From positions 1-5,935 of the forward strand of contig JAADIW010000113.1 of NCBI GenBank assembly GCA_013151115.1: DNA of 5,935 bases, in the 5' to 3' direction. The notes beneath the pieces are model-generated. The model made no database searches, was not told the DNA's origin, and worked only from the letters and a program-made list of their open reading frames with translations. Shown piece after piece: positions 5,243-5,935 of this stretch (positions within the stretch are counted from its first letter, which is position 1; every line of letters starts with the position of its first letter). Both the position numbers and the translations under genes were made by a program. This DNA comes from Caldisericota bacterium. Its GTDB lineage: Bacteria; Bipolaricaulota; Bipolaricaulia; Bipolaricaulales; Bipolaricaulaceae.

Positions 5243-5908
5243 ATGCGGCCCGAAGAGATACGGAAGCGATGTGAGGAGATCTTGAAAAGGGTGCCGGGGC
5301 ACGTCACGGTGCTGGCGGCCACCAAGGGGAGGAGCCCGGAGGAGATCCGGGCCGCCATCGCCGCCGGGATCGACCACATCGGCGAGAACTACGTACAGGA
5401 CGCGCTGTCCAAGAGGCCCCACGTCCCCGAGCCCGCCACCTGGCACATGATCGGGCGCCTCCAGCGCAACAAGGCCAAGAAGGCCCTGGATGTCTTCGAC
5501 TGGGTTCAGACGCTGGACTCCCTGAAGCTCGCCGAGCGCCTGGAGCGGCTCCTCGCCCAAGGGGAACGGGTGCTCCCGGTGCTCGTCGAGGTGAACATCG
5601 GCCGGGAACCCCAGAAAGCGGGGGTGATGCCGGAGGCGGTGGCGGATTTCATCCGGGAGCTCTCCCGGCTGCCGCATCTCGAGGTCCGGGGGCTGATGGC
5701 GATCCCCCCCGTCCCCGAGGATCCCGAGGATTCCCGCCCCTACTTCCGGGAGATGCGGAAGCTGTTCGAGGAGCTCGGCCGGGAGGGGATCCCGGGGGCG
5801 CGGATGGAGGTCCTCTCCATGGGGATGTCGGCGGACTGGGAGGTGGCGGTGGAGGAAGGGGCGACCATGATCCGCCTGGGCACCCTCCTCTTCGGCCCCC
5901 GGCCCTGA
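5243..5908 (+). CDS. yggS: YggS/PLPBP-family pyridoxal phosphate homeostasis protein
   Basis: This family binds pyridoxal 5'-phosphate without known enzymatic activity and buffers its level in the cytoplasm; loss of it disturbs amino-acid and vitamin B6 balance in other bacteria. The protein has 221 residues and a single alanine-racemase-like barrel. The Schiff-base lysine is Lys28 in V-L-A-A-T-K-G. Family motifs follow: H-I-G-E-N-Y-V-Q (45-52), W-H-M-I-G-R-L-Q-R-N-K (67-77), V-N-I-G (117-120), G-L-M-A-I-P-P (150-156), and the phosphate-binding end S-M-G-M-S-A-D (192-198) with R-L-G-T-L-L-F-G (211-218). The ATG at 5243 is preferred over the in-frame GTG codons at 5240 and 5210; the longer version adds eleven residues that do not look like the family and would contain the proposed -10 box. 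It is the only plus-strand gene and is divergent from the ROK kinase. Confidence 0.94.
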   Translation: MRPEEIRKRCEEILKRVPGHVTVLAATKGRSPEEIRAAIAAGIDHIGENYVQDALSKRPHVPEPATWHMIGRLQRNKAKKALDVFDWVQTLDSLKLAERLERLLAQGERVLPVLVEVNIGREPQKAGVMPEAVADFIRELSRLPHLEVRGLMAIPPVPEDPEDSRPYFREMRKLFEELGREGIPGARMEVLSMGMSADWEVAVEEGATMIRLGTLLFGPRP

Positions 5909-5930
5909 GGGCTCAGCCGCGCCCGAGCCC
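5909..5930 (+). terminator. Inverted repeat after yggS, possible terminator stem
   Basis: GGGCTC (5909-5914) pairs with GAGCCC (5925-5930) around a 10 nt loop, beginning right after the yggS stop codon. The five bases that follow before the window edge (CGACA) show no T-run. It may be a terminator stem or only a chance GC-rich repeat. Confidence 0.25.
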
Positions 5931-5935
5931 CGACA

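Noticed and set aside
4518..5243. Plus-strand reading frame (241 codons) opposite the ROK kinase
   Set aside because: Low-complexity composition with no domain; the opposite strand has a complete ROK kinase.
1..5935. CRISPR array, transposon ends, toxin-antitoxin or phage genes
   Set aside because: No regularly spaced repeats, transposase motifs or small two-gene modules were seen on either strand.

Overview
The window is about 6 kb of GC-rich bacterial DNA carrying core metabolism and signalling genes. I see no insertion sequence, phage gene, CRISPR array or toxin module. Proteins are rich in Arg, Gly, Ala and Leu, codons strongly prefer G or C at the third position, and genes are tightly packed with 4-7 bp overlaps. 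This suggests a streamlined, possibly thermophilic bacterium. The phylum cannot be fixed from sequence reading alone. A deep-branching GC-rich lineage (Bipolaricaulota-like, Deinococcota-like or a high-GC Firmicute) is only a guess.

Layout. Positions 1-2331 hold a minus-strand transcription unit that reads promoter, tRNA-Leu(GAG), plsX, fabH, fabD (cut by the window edge). It supplies acyl-phosphate for phospholipid synthesis (PlsX), starts fatty-acid chains (FabH) and makes malonyl-ACP (FabD). The tRNA is the first gene and ends 8 nt before the plsX start codon. The proposed promoter overlaps the stop codon of the next gene upstream.

Positions 2328-4154 (minus) encode a soluble 608-residue protein with one likely and two clearer GAF domains and a C-terminal GGDEF domain with an intact inhibitory site. 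It is probably a diguanylate cyclase. Positions 4155-4304 are intergenic, with an RBS, a tentative promoter, a 7-7-7 inverted repeat and a stem-loop. Positions 4305-5180 (minus) encode a ROK-family sugar kinase with a complete zinc motif, probably a glucokinase. Positions 5243-5908 (plus) encode a YggS/PLPBP-type pyridoxal-phosphate homeostasis protein, divergent from the kinase across 62 bp.

How it fits together. The lipid genes form one functional unit. The other genes are housekeeping or regulatory and show no obvious shared pathway. The most interesting features are at gene starts: plsX has no Shine-Dalgarno and sits against a tRNA, yggS has a TAAGAT box 7 nt before its ATG as in leaderless genes, and the same TAAGAT hexamer appears in the tRNA promoter. 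Several normally conserved residues also differ in PlsX, FabH and the GGDEF domain. I found no convincing novel multi-gene system.
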